From: Gemmatimonadota bacterium
Lineage (GTDB): Bacteria > Gemmatimonadota > Gemmatimonadetes > Longimicrobiales > Gaopeijiaceae
Assembly (NCBI GenBank): GCA_022823225.1
Contig: JAJDXM010000037.1
Span: 1 to 64,000 of the forward strand
Direction: 5' to 3'
DNA: 64,000 nt
Shown here: positions 53,805 through 61,841 of the stretch, piece after piece
Layout of the letters: every line of letters starts with the position of its first letter
How positions within the stretch are numbered: position 1 is the stretch's first letter
The notes under the pieces: model-generated
Told to the model about the DNA's origin: nothing
What the model saw: only the letters and a program-made list of their open reading frames with translations
The model's database searches: none
Program-made: the position numbers and the translations under genes

Positions 53805-54068
53805 ATGACGACCCGACCCGACCGGTCAGGCGAAAGCGGCGCGGCTTCGGCCGAGTCCGGCGCGAAGGTGTCGATCGTGCTCAACGGTGAGCGCCGCTCG
53901 GTTGCGGATGGCCTCAGTGTGGCCGATCTGGTGAGACGGCTCGGGCTGTCCGCGGGCATGGTGGTCGTCGAGCGGAACCGCGAGATTCTGGCCCGGCAGG
54001 CGCTCGGGGCCACCCCGGTCGAGGAAGGGGACCGATTCGAGCTCGTTCACTTCGTGGGAGGGGGGTAG
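53805..54068 (+). CDS. thiS: Sulfur carrier protein ThiS
   Basis: The 87-residue protein has the ubiquitin-like fold (VSIVLNGERRSVADGLSVAD, VVVERNREI) and ends in Gly-Gly (FELVHFVGGG). The C-terminal glycine is activated as a thiocarboxylate and gives sulfur to ThiG for the thiazole ring. The N-terminal 22 residues are an extra low-complexity tail. ATG 53805 follows the upstream stop with no gap. No thiF adenylyltransferase is seen in the window. Confidence 0.93.
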   Translation: MTTRPDRSGESGAASAESGAKVSIVLNGERRSVADGLSVADLVRRLGLSAGMVVVERNREILARQALGATPVEEGDRFELVHFVGGG

Positions 54069-54076
54069 CACAGCCC

Positions 54077-54880
54077 TTGGACATCAATTGTCACCCGGAC
54101 GGGCCATTCGAAATCGATGGCCGCGCCTTTGGGTCGCGCTTGATCGTGGGTACCGGGAAGTACCGCTCCAACCCGGAGATGGTCAGCGCGATCAGGGCGA
54201 GCGGAGCCGAGATGGTCACGGTTGCGGTGCGCCGGGTGGATCTGGACCGGAGCGTGGAGGAGGGGATCCTGCACCACCTTGATCCGGCTGAGTTCTTTCT
54301 CCTTCCCAATACCGCCGGATGCTACACCGCCGCCGATGCGGTGCGCTACGCCCGGCTGGGCCGGGCCGCGGGGCTCAACGAATGGGTCAAGCTGGAGGTG
54401 ATCGGGGACGAGCGCACCCTGCTCCCGGACACGGCGGCGACGCTGGAAGCGGCCCGCGAACTCGTCGCCGACGGGTTCACCGTGATGGCCTACACCAACG
54501 ACGACCTGATCACCGCGTTGCGGCTGGAAGACGCGGGTTGCGCGGCCGTGATGCCGCTCGCAAGCCCGATCGGGAGCGGGCTGGGGGTGGTGAACCCCTA
54601 CTACATCCGTGAAATCAAGCGCCGCCTGGCCGTGCCGATCATCGTGGACGCGGGGGTCGGCACCGCCTCGGATGCGTGCGTCACGATGGAGCAGGGGGTC
54701 GACGGCGTCCTGATGAACACCGCTCTGGCAGCAGCGGAGGACCCGGTCGGGATGGCCCGGGCGATGAGGCTTGCGGTGCTCGCCGGGCGGGAGGCGTATC
54801 TGGCCGGGCGGATGCCGTCGCGGGAGATTGCGGTGCCGTCGTCTCCCACCACCGGGATGCTGGAAACGGAGCGCGATTGA
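54077..54880 (+). CDS. thiG: Thiazole synthase
   Basis: The 267-residue TIM-barrel enzyme has Lys105 in WVKLEVIGD, the Schiff-base lysine that binds the 1-deoxy-D-xylulose 5-phosphate intermediate, plus IVGTGKYRSNPEM and the phosphate loop VDAGVGTASDACVTMEQG. It builds the thiazole ring from the deoxyxylulose phosphate, dehydroglycine and ThiS-thiocarboxylate. TTG 54077 is the start. Its stop overlaps the rsmB start (TTGA). Confidence 0.94.
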   Translation: MDINCHPDGPFEIDGRAFGSRLIVGTGKYRSNPEMVSAIRASGAEMVTVAVRRVDLDRSVEEGILHHLDPAEFFLLPNTAGCYTAADAVRYARLGRAAGLNEWVKLEVIGDERTLLPDTAATLEAARELVADGFTVMAYTNDDLITALRLEDAGCAAVMPLASPIGSGLGVVNPYYIREIKRRLAVPIIVDAGVGTASDACVTMEQGVDGVLMNTALAAAEDPVGMARAMRLAVLAGREAYLAGRMPSREIAVPSSPTTGMLETERD

Positions 54881-56178
54881 GCCGCGCCCTCGCGATGTCG
54901 GTGCTGCTCGAGGTGGAATCGGGCCGGCGCCTCGATGTCGCGTGGGAGGCATCGGGGGCGTCCGGATCGGCGGACCGCGCGTGGCTTCGCAGACTGATCT
55001 ACGGGACGGTGCGGTTGCAGGGACGGCTGGATCACATCCTGTCGCGGTACCTTTCCCGCCCGCCCCCCGAACTCGACCCGGTGGTGCGGATCGCGTTGCG
55101 GCTGGGTGCCTACCAGATCCTGGAGATGGACGGAGTCCCGGCGTATGCGGCCGTTTCCGAATCGGTCGCGCTGGTGAAGGGCACGTCGAACCGGGCCGCA
55201 TCGGGGCTGGTCAACGCGGTGCTGCGGCGGATCGACAGCGAGCGCCCGTCCGAGTCGTCCTTTCCCGACCCCGCTGCCGATCTGGAAGGCTACCTGACGG
55301 CCTGGTGCTCTCATCCGCGATGGCTGGTCAGGCGCTGGATCGGGTACTTCGGGCCGCAGAGCGCGCAGGCGCTGGTCGCGGCCAACAACCTGGAGCCGGA
55401 GATCTGCCTCAGACCGGTGGGGGTTGCGGTGCAAGAAGCGGAAGCGGCACTGGCGCGCGCCGGGCTGTGCGATGTGGAGGGGCAACGGATGGGTGCCCCG
55501 GGCCGCGAACGCCGCTCCTGGATTCGTCTGCGCCGCGGGACCGATCCGGGGGCTGCCCTGGCGCTTGTGCCCGGCGTGGTCCAGGATCCCGCGGCGTCTC
55601 TGGTCGTGGACTACTCCTCGGTGCCCCCGGGCGCGCTGGTGGCCGATCTCTGCGCCGCGCCGGGCGGCAAGGCGCTGGCTCTGAGCGCAGGTGCCGGCGG
55701 GGTTCTGGCGGCCGACCTGTCGCCGCGCCGCCTTGGGCGGGTAGCGGAGGGCGCGAGGCGCCTGGGGGCGCCGGTTTGGCCGGTCGCCACCGACGCGCGC
55801 TTTCCGCCCCTGGAATGTGCCGACCTGGTGCTCGTTGACGTGCCGTGCAGCGGAACCGGCACGATCCGCCGGCACCCCGACGGACGCTGGAGGCTGAAGG
55901 AGGGCGATATTGCCGGGCTGGCGGACGTCCAGCGGTCGATCCTGGAAGGCGCCGCGTCGGCGGTTCCGCGCGGCGGCCTCCTTGTTTACGCTACATGTAC
56001 GCTGGAACCCGAGGAGAACCAGAGTCAGGTGCAGCGATTCCTGGCGCGGCATCCGGATTTCCGCATCGAGCCTGCTGTGGAAACGGGCGCGTTTCTGGAC
56101 GGGAAGGGGTGCCTTGTGGTGCTTCCGCAGGAGGTTGGTTTCGACGGCGCTTTTGCGGCCCGCATGAGGAGGACCTGA
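54877..56178 (+). CDS. rsmB: 16S rRNA (cytosine-5) methyltransferase RsmB
   Basis: TTG 54877 (overlap with the thiG stop) or ATG 54895 may be the start, giving about 433 or 427 residues. An N-terminal NusB-like helical domain is followed by the methyltransferase core with the SAM motif DLCAAPGGKALALS, VDVPCSGTGTIRRHP and the catalytic Cys region VYATCTLEPEENQSQ. It methylates C967 of 16S rRNA (E. coli numbering). It is commonly found near fmt and def, as here. The start is uncertain by six codons. Confidence 0.92.
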   Translation: MSRALAMSVLLEVESGRRLDVAWEASGASGSADRAWLRRLIYGTVRLQGRLDHILSRYLSRPPPELDPVVRIALRLGAYQILEMDGVPAYAAVSESVALVKGTSNRAASGLVNAVLRRIDSERPSESSFPDPAADLEGYLTAWCSHPRWLVRRWIGYFGPQSAQALVAANNLEPEICLRPVGVAVQEAEAALARAGLCDVEGQRMGAPGRERRSWIRLRRGTDPGAALALVPGVVQDPAASLVVDYSSVPPGALVADLCAAPGGKALALSAGAGGVLAADLSPRRLGRVAEGARRLGAPVWPVATDARFPPLECADLVLVDVPCSGTGTIRRHPDGRWRLKEGDIAGLADVQRSILEGAASAVPRGGLLVYATCTLEPEENQSQVQRFLARHPDFRIEPAVETGAFLDGKGCLVVLPQEVGFDGAFAARMRRT

Positions 56179-56182
56179 ACAT

Positions 56183-57337
56183 ATGGATCTGGGCAGTTCC
56201 ATTCGCCGCCGCAGGAAGCCCTCCAGGCGCGCGAAGCGCGAGGGGCCGGAGCACTCCGGTGAGCGGGCGACCGGGGCGTGGTGGTCGCGACTCTGGCGGC
56301 GCCGTGGGCGAGGCCGGCTGCCCTGGACCTGGCGGGACCCCGGGCCGGGCGGACCGTTGCGACGGTGGCGTCGCCGCGTGACGGACCCGGATCCGGAGGA
56401 GGGCCCCGCAAGCACCGGTCGCGACTGGAAGGGGGCGGCCCATGACGGTCTTCGGTCGCTGGGCGCCGCGGTGGTTGCCGGTGCACGGCGCCCCTCCGGT
56501 CTTGCGGAACGTCCATGGTTGATTGCCTTGCTGGTCATGGGCGTGGGGTTGTCGGCCGGCTACCTTGTGGCCACGACCTTTTTCTTCCGCCCCCCGGCGC
56601 CGCCACCCGAGCTTCAGGGGGTGCCGGAAGTCAGGGGCCAAACGCTTGGCCTGGCGACTGTGGCGCTGGCGGACTTGGGGCTTGAGGTCGGCCGGGTCGA
56701 CTCGATCCGGCACCCGGAGATCCCGGAGGGCATCGTGATCGGCCAGAGTCCGCTGCCGGGACGAACCTCCCTTCCGGCGGCTTCGGTCAGGGTGACGGTT
56801 TCGCTGGGACCGGAAGTCCGCCCCGTGCCGGACGTTACCCGGCTGCCCGGCAGTCGGGCTGCCGCGCTGCTCGAGGAGAGCGGTTTCGTCGTTGCGGTCG
56901 ACACGGTCGAATCGGCCGCCCCGGCCGGCCAGGTCATCCAGATCGAGCCCGTGCCCGGCACGCCGGTCGCGATTCCCGGAGACGTGCGTGTCGCCGTGAG
57001 TCTCGGACCTCCGACCGTGCCGATGCCAGCGCTGGCCGGACTGAACCGGACGGCTGCGGTCAACCTGCTGTCGGCACTTGGCCTGGTCGTCTCCGAGATC
57101 GACTATCGGTATAGCCTCCTGAACGTGGACCTCGTGTTCGGCCAGTATCCGGGTCCGCTTACCCGGGTTGAGCAGGGGAGCGAGGTTCGTCTGATCATCG
57201 GCCAGCGAGTACGTGCGCCGTTCGGTACCTTTTTCAGGAGACGCCCAGCGCAGTCTCGGGAACGGGGAGTCCGTGGATCGCCGCGCGAATGCTGCGACGA
57301 CTCGTTCCGCGAGCTGCTGGAGGAGGAATCCGGATGA
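56183..57337 (+). CDS. PASTA-domain membrane protein without kinase domain
   Basis: The 384-residue protein has a basic cytoplasmic N-terminus of about 110 residues (Arg/Trp-rich, with repeated RRR and WW motifs), one membrane segment (WLIALLVMGVGLSAGYLVA) and then three PASTA domains. Each PASTA repeat shows the pattern VPxVxG..., VVVxxSxPxxxxVP, for example GIVIGQSPLPGRTSLPAASV and the PMPALAGLNRTAAVNLLSA repeat. PASTA domains bind peptidoglycan fragments or beta-lactams. A Ser/Thr kinase domain is absent. The end (RRPAQSRERGVRGS) is arginine-rich. It lies between rsmB and tlpA, 5 bases after rsmB. Confidence 0.82.
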   Translation: MDLGSSIRRRRKPSRRAKREGPEHSGERATGAWWSRLWRRRGRGRLPWTWRDPGPGGPLRRWRRRVTDPDPEEGPASTGRDWKGAAHDGLRSLGAAVVAGARRPSGLAERPWLIALLVMGVGLSAGYLVATTFFFRPPAPPPELQGVPEVRGQTLGLATVALADLGLEVGRVDSIRHPEIPEGIVIGQSPLPGRTSLPAASVRVTVSLGPEVRPVPDVTRLPGSRAAALLEESGFVVAVDTVESAAPAGQVIQIEPVPGTPVAIPGDVRVAVSLGPPTVPMPALAGLNRTAAVNLLSALGLVVSEIDYRYSLLNVDLVFGQYPGPLTRVEQGSEVRLIIGQRVRAPFGTFFRRRPAQSRERGVRGSPRECCDDSFRELLEEESG

Positions 57338-57978
57338 CCCTGGGATCGACGGCAGAGACAGCGACGGGGACTCGTCGGCAAGGCGGCCGCCGCGGCAGCG
57401 GCGTTGCAGGCGGCCCGGCGGGTCGGCGAGGGAGCCGCGTGCCCTATTGGGGTGCGATCGGGGCGGCTGTGGGCGTGGTCGTCGTGGCGTGGTTTGCGCG
57501 AAGTCGCGTGACGCCGGTCGCGGCGGGCTATCCCGCCCCTGACTTCGAAGTGGTCGATACACTGGGCGGCCCGGTGACCCTTGCCGATTTTCGGGGCAAG
57601 GTGGTGTTGCTGAACATCTGGGCCACCTGGTGTGGGCCCTGCCGGGAGGAGATGCCATCGATGCAGGCCCTGTACGAGGCGTTCCCGCGCGACCACTTCG
57701 AGATCGCGGCGGTCAGCATCGATGCGCCGGCCGGTGACACCGACGCCGAGGGGAACCCGGGCGGTGATCCGGTGGCGTTCGCCCGCGAGCTGGGTCTGAC
57801 CTTCCCGATTCTCCTCGATCCGTCGGGAGGCATTCAGCGAGTCTACCAGACCACCGGCGTGCCGGAGTCTTTCGTGATCGGCCCGAAGGGCACCATCTAC
57901 AAGAAGGTGGCGGGCTCCACGGCGTGGGACTCGGAGACCAACGTCGGCCTCGTACGCCGGCTGATCGGGACGGGTTAG
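57334..57978 (+). CDS. TlpA-type membrane-anchored thioredoxin-like protein
   Basis: ATG 57334 overlaps the previous stop and gives 214 residues. A membrane anchor (YWGAIGAAVGVVVVAWFA) precedes the thioredoxin fold with the redox pair Cys100 and Cys103 in WATWCGPCREEMPS and the cis-proline region TTGVPESFVIGPKG. Such proteins reduce disulfides in the periplasm, for example for cytochrome c maturation. An insert (AGDTDAEGNPGGD) follows strand three. It faces the periplasm together with the PASTA and YbbR proteins. Confidence 0.92.
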   Translation: MTLGSTAETATGTRRQGGRRGSGVAGGPAGRRGSRVPYWGAIGAAVGVVVVAWFARSRVTPVAAGYPAPDFEVVDTLGGPVTLADFRGKVVLLNIWATWCGPCREEMPSMQALYEAFPRDHFEIAAVSIDAPAGDTDAEGNPGGDPVAFARELGLTFPILLDPSGGIQRVYQTTGVPESFVIGPKGTIYKKVAGSTAWDSETNVGLVRRLIGTG

Positions 57979-57981
57979 CCC

Positions 57982-58941
57982 ATGTCCCTGGCCGGGGTCT
58001 TCACGCGCAACTGGCGGCTCAAGATTGCCGCGCTGGCCCTGGCGGTTCTGCTATGGGTTACAATGAGCCTGAGCGACGAGAGCTTTGCAAGGCTCAGTAT
58101 CCCGGATGTCGAGGTCAGGGTGGACCAGTCGGATCCCGACTGGCTGCTGAGGGGGCGACCCTCTCCCGACCGGGTGGAAATGACCGTATCGGGTCCCTTT
58201 GGCGAGCTGTTTCGGCTGGCGATGGCGGATCCCGTCGTGGTGATCCCCGTGGTGTCGGTGGAGGAGGAGGATATGGTCCTTCAGCTGGACCCCGGCTGGG
58301 TCAGGAACGTCGATCGCAGCAGTGTGGGGATCGAGAGCTTCATGCCGGGCTCGATTCGGCTGGTCTTCGAACGCAACAGTCGGGAGGAGATTCCCGTTTC
58401 GGTGCAGGTGACGGGTCGGCTTCCCGACTCGCTTGCTCTGGTTGCCGAGCCGCAAGCCAACCTTCTCTTTGCCCAGGTGCGCGGCCCCGCGTCCATCGTC
58501 GACCCGCTGGAGACCGTCTTCCTGGAGCCGGTCGACCTGGCCGCGGTGACCGGGTCGGGGCGATTCGATGTTGCGCTCGACACGGTGGGGCTGGGTGGGC
58601 TGGCGGTGAGCCCCACTACGGCGACCGTGACCGTGGAGGTCGCGCCAAAGACGAGCTGGGTGATCGGTCCGCAGGCCGTCGAGTTTGCCGATGCCGGAGG
58701 GGACTGGATCGTGGAGCCCGAGTTGCTGAGCGTGACGCTGCGCGGTGCCGAGCTGCAGCTGAGCACCGTGGATGTGGACGCGATCCGGCTGGAGGTTGCA
58801 GCCGATGCCGCGGCCGTGCGCGTCGCAATCGAGCAGAACGGGGAGGCGCGCGTGGCGGTTGCGGTGACCGGTCTGCCCGGTTGGGTGGAGGGTGTCCCGG
58901 AGGCGGATTCGGTCACGATCCGGAAGGCCGGCCTGCCGTGA
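57982..58941 (+). CDS. YbbR-domain (CdaR-like) membrane protein
   Basis: The 319-residue product starts with a short N-terminus and one membrane segment (WRLKIAALALAVLLWVTMSL), the YbbR signature. Repeated beta domains follow (DVEVRVDQSDPDWLL, EIPVSVQVTGRLPDSL, VVIPVVSVEEEDMV). In Firmicutes CdaR regulates the diadenylate cyclase CdaA. No cdaA gene is in this window, so that role is not shown. It ends four bases into tsaD. Function in this bacterium is unknown. Confidence 0.85.
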   Translation: MSLAGVFTRNWRLKIAALALAVLLWVTMSLSDESFARLSIPDVEVRVDQSDPDWLLRGRPSPDRVEMTVSGPFGELFRLAMADPVVVIPVVSVEEEDMVLQLDPGWVRNVDRSSVGIESFMPGSIRLVFERNSREEIPVSVQVTGRLPDSLALVAEPQANLLFAQVRGPASIVDPLETVFLEPVDLAAVTGSGRFDVALDTVGLGGLAVSPTTATVTVEVAPKTSWVIGPQAVEFADAGGDWIVEPELLSVTLRGAELQLSTVDVDAIRLEVAADAAAVRVAIEQNGEARVAVAVTGLPGWVEGVPEADSVTIRKAGLP

Positions 58942-60092
58942 TCGCGCCGATCCTCGGTATCGAGACCACCTGTGACGAGACTTCGGCGGCGGTTCTCGAC
59001 GAGCACGGCCGGATCCTTGGCATGGTGATCCACTCACAGGACGTGCACCGGATCTACGGAGGCGTGGTCCCCGAACTGGCCGCCCGGGACCATCTCAGAA
59101 GGATCGAACCGGTCGTGGCCGCGGCCCTCGAAGAAGCGAACGTTCGCCGCTCCGGGATTCGCGCGGTCGCCGTGGCGGCGGCCCCGGGGCTCATCGGCGC
59201 CCTGCTCGTTGGGGTTTCCTGGTCGCGCGCCGCCGCCTTTGCGCTGGGCGTTCCCTGGATACCGGTCCACCACATGGAGGGACACCTTTTCGGTCCCGTG
59301 CTGGAGGATCCGCATGCCGTTCCGCCCTTTGTGGCGCTCCTCGTTTCGGGGGGGCACACCATGCTCCTCTGGGTGCCGGAGTGGGGGCGGTACCACCTTC
59401 TCGGCCAGACGCGCGACGACGCAGCCGGCGAGGCGTTCGACAAGGTCGCCAAGCTCCTCGGGATGCCCTACCCGGGCGGGCCAGCCATCGAGGCCGCCGC
59501 GCGGCGCGGAGATCCCCGGCGCTACGCGTTTCCGAGGCCGATGCTGAAGCGCCGCGGTGGCGCCCGGGATCCGGATGCATTCGACTTCTCGTTTTCGGGG
59601 CTCAAGACCGCGGTCGCGCAGACGGTGGCCCGCGTCGCGGAGCGTGGCGCGCTCGCGCGCCAGCGCGACCACCTCGCGGCGTCCTTTCAGGCGGCGGCGA
59701 TCGATGTGCTCGCCGAGAAGACCCTCGCCGCGATGGAAGCGGTGGGGTGCGAGCGCGTGCTGCTGGGTGGCGGCGTGTCGGCCAACGGGGCGCTTGGAGC
59801 GCGGCTGCGGGCAGGCGTCGGCCCGGGCGGGAGTCTCCTGGTCGGCTCGATCCGGGTTTCGCTCGACAACGGCGCCATGATCGCCCGGGCCGCCCAGTTC
59901 CGCCATGCGGCCGGTTTGCCCGGACTCGACCGCGCGGCGGCCGGCACCCCGATTCCCGGGATGCTTCCATGGAGGCCGGAAATGCGCGACCGTTCACAGG
60001 ACGGGCGCCGCGGTGACGGACGGCGGGGTGGGAAGGGCACGCGTTCTCCCGGCGGACCCGCGGGCAACCTCTCCCCGATCTCCCCCAACTGA
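58938..60092 (+). CDS. tsaD: tRNA N6-threonylcarbamoyladenosine synthase subunit TsaD
   Basis: GTG 58938 overlaps the YbbR stop and gives 384 residues. The ASKHA-fold enzyme has the metal-binding motif HMEGH at 112-116 with His112 and His116, the nucleotide loop LLVSGGHTML and the Asp in VSLDNGAMIARAA. It transfers the threonylcarbamoyl group made by TsaC to A37 of ANN-decoding tRNAs. The C-terminal 40 residues (RDRSQDGRRGDGRRGG) are a basic tail not found in most TsaD proteins. TsaB, TsaC and TsaE are not in the window. Confidence 0.94.
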   Translation: MIAPILGIETTCDETSAAVLDEHGRILGMVIHSQDVHRIYGGVVPELAARDHLRRIEPVVAAALEEANVRRSGIRAVAVAAAPGLIGALLVGVSWSRAAAFALGVPWIPVHHMEGHLFGPVLEDPHAVPPFVALLVSGGHTMLLWVPEWGRYHLLGQTRDDAAGEAFDKVAKLLGMPYPGGPAIEAAARRGDPRRYAFPRPMLKRRGGARDPDAFDFSFSGLKTAVAQTVARVAERGALARQRDHLAASFQAAAIDVLAEKTLAAMEAVGCERVLLGGGVSANGALGARLRAGVGPGGSLLVGSIRVSLDNGAMIARAAQFRHAAGLPGLDRAAAGTPIPGMLPWRPEMRDRSQDGRRGDGRRGGKGTRSPGGPAGNLSPISPN

Positions 60093-60103
60093 CAGGGACG
60101 GCC

Positions 60104-60970
60104 ATGCTTCCGGAACTCTTCAGGCTGCCCGCCGGACTCCCGATCGTCGGCGGCCTCCCGATCACCTCCTTCGGGGTGATGATGCTGCTCGCCTTCCTGG
60201 TGGGAGGGATCGTGTTGCAGCGGGAACTGGGTCGACAGGGGCTCGATGCGGAAAAGGCGTGGGACATCGTCGTCGTGGGGATCATCGGCGGGCTCGTCGG
60301 GGCGCGGCTCTACTACGTGTTTCTGAACTATCCGGCGTTCGCCGCCAATCCGTTCGGAATGCTCTTCGCCAGGGCCGGGATGGTTTGGTACGGGGGCTTT
60401 CTGCTGGCGACCGTATTGATCGTCCGGAAGATCCGCAAGAGTGGAATGCCGCTCGGGCGCACCGCCGACGCGGTCGCCCCCGCCCTCGCGCTGGCCTACG
60501 CCGTGGGCCGCATCGGGTGCTTTCTGGTCGGGGACGACTACGGCCGCCCGACCGACTCGTGGGTCGGGATTTCCTTCCCGAGGGGGATCCCGCCGACTAC
60601 GCCGGCGGCGATGTCCGAACGGTTCGGCATCGCCATCGACCCCGCGATGATCGAGAAGTACGGCGAGTTCCTGCCCGTGCACCCCACGCAGCTCTACGAA
60701 GTGGGAATGTCGATCCTGATCTTCTTCGTGCTCCGGTTCCTCGCGCGCGACCGCCGCGCGGCGGGGTGGCTGTTCATGGCCTGGTTGGCGATGGCGGGTG
60801 TCGAGCGGTTCGTGGTGGAGATCTTCCGGGCCAAGGACGACCGCTTCTTCGGTGCGCTCACCCTGGCTCAGGTCATCTCGCTTGGCCTGGTCGCCGTCGG
60901 CGTGTTCTGGATGTCGAGGCTGAGCAAGGAGAAGGGCCCCGCCGGCCGCCGGCGGAAGAGCGCCGGGTAG
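60104..60970 (+). CDS. lgt: Prolipoprotein diacylglyceryl transferase
   Basis: The 288-residue membrane enzyme transfers diacylglycerol from phosphatidylglycerol to the lipobox cysteine of prolipoproteins. It has about seven membrane segments, the Lgt signature GRIGCFLVGDDYG with its essential Arg, an arginine- and histidine-containing loop (VHPTQLYEVGMSIL) and a conserved YGGF motif (VWYGGFLLATV). ATG 60104 is the start, 11 bases after tsaD. Lipoprotein processing fits the outer-membrane setting of the last gene. Confidence 0.94.
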   Translation: MLPELFRLPAGLPIVGGLPITSFGVMMLLAFLVGGIVLQRELGRQGLDAEKAWDIVVVGIIGGLVGARLYYVFLNYPAFAANPFGMLFARAGMVWYGGFLLATVLIVRKIRKSGMPLGRTADAVAPALALAYAVGRIGCFLVGDDYGRPTDSWVGISFPRGIPPTTPAAMSERFGIAIDPAMIEKYGEFLPVHPTQLYEVGMSILIFFVLRFLARDRRAAGWLFMAWLAMAGVERFVVEIFRAKDDRFFGALTLAQVISLGLVAVGVFWMSRLSKEKGPAGRRRKSAG

Positions 60971-60992
60971 CGGCGACCTCCGCCTGGCCAGC

Positions 60993-61841
60993 GTGACCAT
61001 CCTTCATGCATCGGATCTACACTTCGGGAAACCGCACCGTCCTGCGGCGGCGGAGGCGCTGCTGCGCCTGGCGCGGACGGTGCGTCCCGACGCGATCGTC
61101 GTCTCCGGAGATCTGACGCAGCGCGCGAAGGTCCGCGAGTACCGTGCCGCGCGAGCTTTCCTCGCCAGGCTGGACCCCACCCCCGTCGTCGTCACGGCGG
61201 GGAATCACGATGTGCCGCTCTATCGCGCCTGGGAGCGTCTGTTTGCGCCCTATCGCAACTACCGGACCTACATCGCCCCCCGCCTCGACACCGTTCTCGA
61301 CATCGCCGGCGCAGGCGACCGACCCGGGATCCGCTTTGTCGCGCTCAATTCCAGCTCGCCCCGCAGGGCGATCGTAAACGGACGGCTGACGGGCCGCCAA
61401 CTCGACTTCGCGGCCGGCGCATTCGCCGGGATTCCCAGGACCTGGAAGCGCGTCCTGGTCGTGCATCACAATCTCGTCGATACCGGCGACGACGATCCCA
61501 TTCCGCCGCTTCCGCGCGCCCCGCACATCCTGCGAAGGGCGGCGGAGTGGCGGGTCGACCTCATACTCGCGGGCCACATTCATCGCACCCGTCTCGCATG
61601 GAGTCACGACGAATCGGCCCGGAGTCCGCGCCGCGGGGTCCCCGTGGTTGTCGCGGGCACCGCTTCGTCGACGCGCGGCCGGGGCAGGGAGGCGGGACGG
61701 AACTCGGTGAACGTGCTGAACGTGCGGCGATCCGGAATCGAGGTCACGGTGTATCTTTACAGTGAGCGGGCCAGCCGGTTTCAACGGCATGACAGCCGCG
61801 ACTTTCCCGCGCAACTGTATGGTGTACATGACATTAAGTAA
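60993..61841 (+). CDS. Calcineurin-like metallophosphoesterase
   Basis: This 282-residue protein has all five metal motifs of the superfamily: Asp8 and His10 (SDLHFGK), Asp40 (SGDLTQ), Asn71 and His72 (GNHD), VVHHN and GHIHRTR. It is the single-domain type, with no signal peptide, so it is probably cytoplasmic. Substrates in this group range from cyclic nucleotides to UDP-diacylglucosamine (LpxH/LpxI type) and phosphodiesters, and cannot be chosen here. The C-terminus (FQRHDSRDFPAQLYG) is extended. GTG 60993 is the start, and its 3' end overlaps the next gene. Confidence 0.88.
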   Translation: MTILHASDLHFGKPHRPAAAEALLRLARTVRPDAIVVSGDLTQRAKVREYRAARAFLARLDPTPVVVTAGNHDVPLYRAWERLFAPYRNYRTYIAPRLDTVLDIAGAGDRPGIRFVALNSSSPRRAIVNGRLTGRQLDFAAGAFAGIPRTWKRVLVVHHNLVDTGDDDPIPPLPRAPHILRRAAEWRVDLILAGHIHRTRLAWSHDESARSPRRGVPVVVAGTASSTRGRGREAGRNSVNVLNVRRSGIEVTVYLYSERASRFQRHDSRDFPAQLYGVHDIK

